A stretch of DNA of 64,000 nucleotides from Rhodospirillaceae bacterium. GTDB lineage: Bacteria; Pseudomonadota; Alphaproteobacteria; Kiloniellales; DSM-21159. Each line of letters opens with the position of its first letter. Within the stretch, counting starts at the first letter, position 1. Positions 63,265-64,000 of the stretch are shown here, one piece after another. The notes beneath the pieces are model-generated. The model worked only from the letters and a program-made list of their open reading frames with translations. It was not told where the DNA came from and ran no database searches. The DNA lies in contig CP030885.1 in assembly GCA_006969625.1 (NCBI GenBank), forward strand, positions 1,116,001-1,180,000, given 5' to 3'. The position numbers were made by a program, and so were the translations under genes.

Positions 63265-64000
63265 GGGAGGTCGAACTGCGGCTGAACGGCCAAACCGTCG
63301 CCCGGCCGGCGGAGGCGCGCACCCACTTGGCGGACTTCCTGCGCGAGGAGCACCTGCTGACCGGCACGCATCTGGGCTGCGAGCAGGGCGTGTGCGGCGC
63401 CTGCACGTTGTTCCTCGACGGCCGGCCGGTGCGCGCCTGCATCATCCTGGCCGCCGCCTGCGACGGCGCCGAGGTGCGCACCGTCGAGGGCTTCGGCGAC
63501 GACCCGCTGATGGGACGCCTGCGCGAGGCGTTCAAGCGGCACCACGGCCTTCAGTGCGGCTACTGCACGCCGGGGATGCTGGCCACGGCCTACGACATCG
63601 TCCGGCGCCTGCCCGATGCCGACGCCGCCCGCATCCGCCGCGAGCTCTCTGGCAACCTTTGCCGCTGTACCGGCTATGCCGGCATCGTGGCGGCGATCGA
63701 GGACGTGCTGAGCCACGACCCGCCGGCGGCCCAGGTGGTCCCGCTGCCGCGCCGGCGCCGCTTCCGGCCCGGCGCGGCGGAGCGGTCGGCCGCCGCGGCA
63801 CCGGCGGCGGCGCGACCCGCTGCCGTATCCGGAGACCTGCCGGCCTTCGAGTCCTACGCCGGCCCCCGGGAGCTTGCCGACGGCGTTGCCCTGAACCGCA
63901 GCGTCCTGGTGCAGGCGCCGCTGGCGACGGTCTGGAAGGTGGTGCGCAACCCGCCAAGCGTCGTCGCCTGCATCCCCGGCGCCAGCCTCGCCGGCCCGCC
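63261..64000 (+). CDS. Molybdenum hydroxylase [2Fe-2S] subunit fused to a CoxG-like domain (partial)
   Basis: The reading frame is open to the window end (at least 246 aa). Residues 1-150 form the small subunit with two [2Fe-2S] clusters: Cys40, 45, 48 and 60 (plant type) and Cys99, 102, 134 and 136 (C-terminal cluster, CGYC and CRC). An Ala/Arg/Pro-rich linker (about 152-208) leads into a second domain beginning LNRSVLVQAPLATVWKVVRN and CIPGASLAGP, the start of a CoxG/SRPBCC domain. CoxG is normally separate and recruits CO dehydrogenase to the membrane, so the fusion may anchor this enzyme there. Confidence 0.9.
   Translation, partial: MREVELRLNGQTVARPAEARTHLADFLREEHLLTGTHLGCEQGVCGACTLFLDGRPVRACIILAAACDGAEVRTVEGFGDDPLMGRLREAFKRHHGLQCGYCTPGMLATAYDIVRRLPDADAARIRRELSGNLCRCTGYAGIVAAIEDVLSHDPPAAQVVPLPRRRRFRPGAAERSAAAAPAAARPAAVSGDLPAFESYAGPRELADGVALNRSVLVQAPLATVWKVVRNPPSVVACIPGASLAGP

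Noticed and set aside
60104..64000. Carbon monoxide dehydrogenase (form I)
   Set aside because: The large subunit has PFRGVARTG where form I enzymes have AYRCSFR, so CO oxidation is not supported.

Overview
The window is chromosomal DNA from a high-G+C (about two thirds G+C) alphaproteobacterium, most likely Rhodospirillales or Kiloniellales. The evidence is a ChvI-ChvG two-component pair, several perfect CtrA-type boxes (TTAA-N7-TTAA), many TRAP and ABC uptake systems, a DgcN-DgcA pair and translationally coupled genes with ATGA/TGATG junctions. Exact taxonomy cannot be fixed from these bases. Nothing suggests a plasmid or phage. The only mobile element seen is one 866-bp IS5-type element.

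Layout. 1-5.6 kb: a minus-strand operon (membrane di-iron hydroxylase, Rieske ferredoxin, FAD reductase, PanB-like protein, betaine-type binding protein) with a divergent LysR regulator; it looks like oxidation of a methylated amine. 5.7-8 kb: dusA and waaA, convergent with interlocked stop codons. 8.2-12.5 kb: a polyamine-type ABC uptake operon. 12.8-16.8 kb: a lipoprotein, chvI, chvG and an unknown gene. 16.8-22.1 kb: MATE exporter and cytosolic GGT-like gene, divergent from dgcN-dgcA (D-glutamate use). 22.1-27.4 kb: a PEP-carboxylase-like protein lacking key residues, an HtrA-like protein lacking its whole catalytic triad, and a zinc deacylase. 27.4-28.1 kb: a gene-free stretch holding four hairpins and a strong terminator, a candidate structured RNA.

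28.1-36.7 kb: a secreted Cache protein and chemoreceptor, a 60-aa ORF, an IscU-like protein, hisI, the IS element abutting an intergenic palindrome, a PAS/GAF sensor kinase and apt. 36.9-43.9 kb: aminotransferase plus BKACE enzyme, then a TAXI-TRAP transporter with a universal stress protein. 44-50.3 kb: an unknown His-rich protein, a periplasmic rhodanese divergent from a DUF2336 protein, a DctPQM TRAP transporter and tRNA-Pro(CGG). 50.4-64 kb: allophanate hydrolase, a peptide-type ABC transporter, a LysR regulator, an amidohydrolase and a molybdenum hydroxylase whose small subunit is fused to a CoxG domain and runs off the end.

The overall picture is a nutrient-scavenging, motile heterotroph. 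Most clusters pair one uptake system with the enzymes expected to use its substrate. CtrA boxes lie in front of the sensor kinase, the 60-aa ORF and the rhodanese/DUF2336 pair, with a near-match in front of the chemoreceptor operon.
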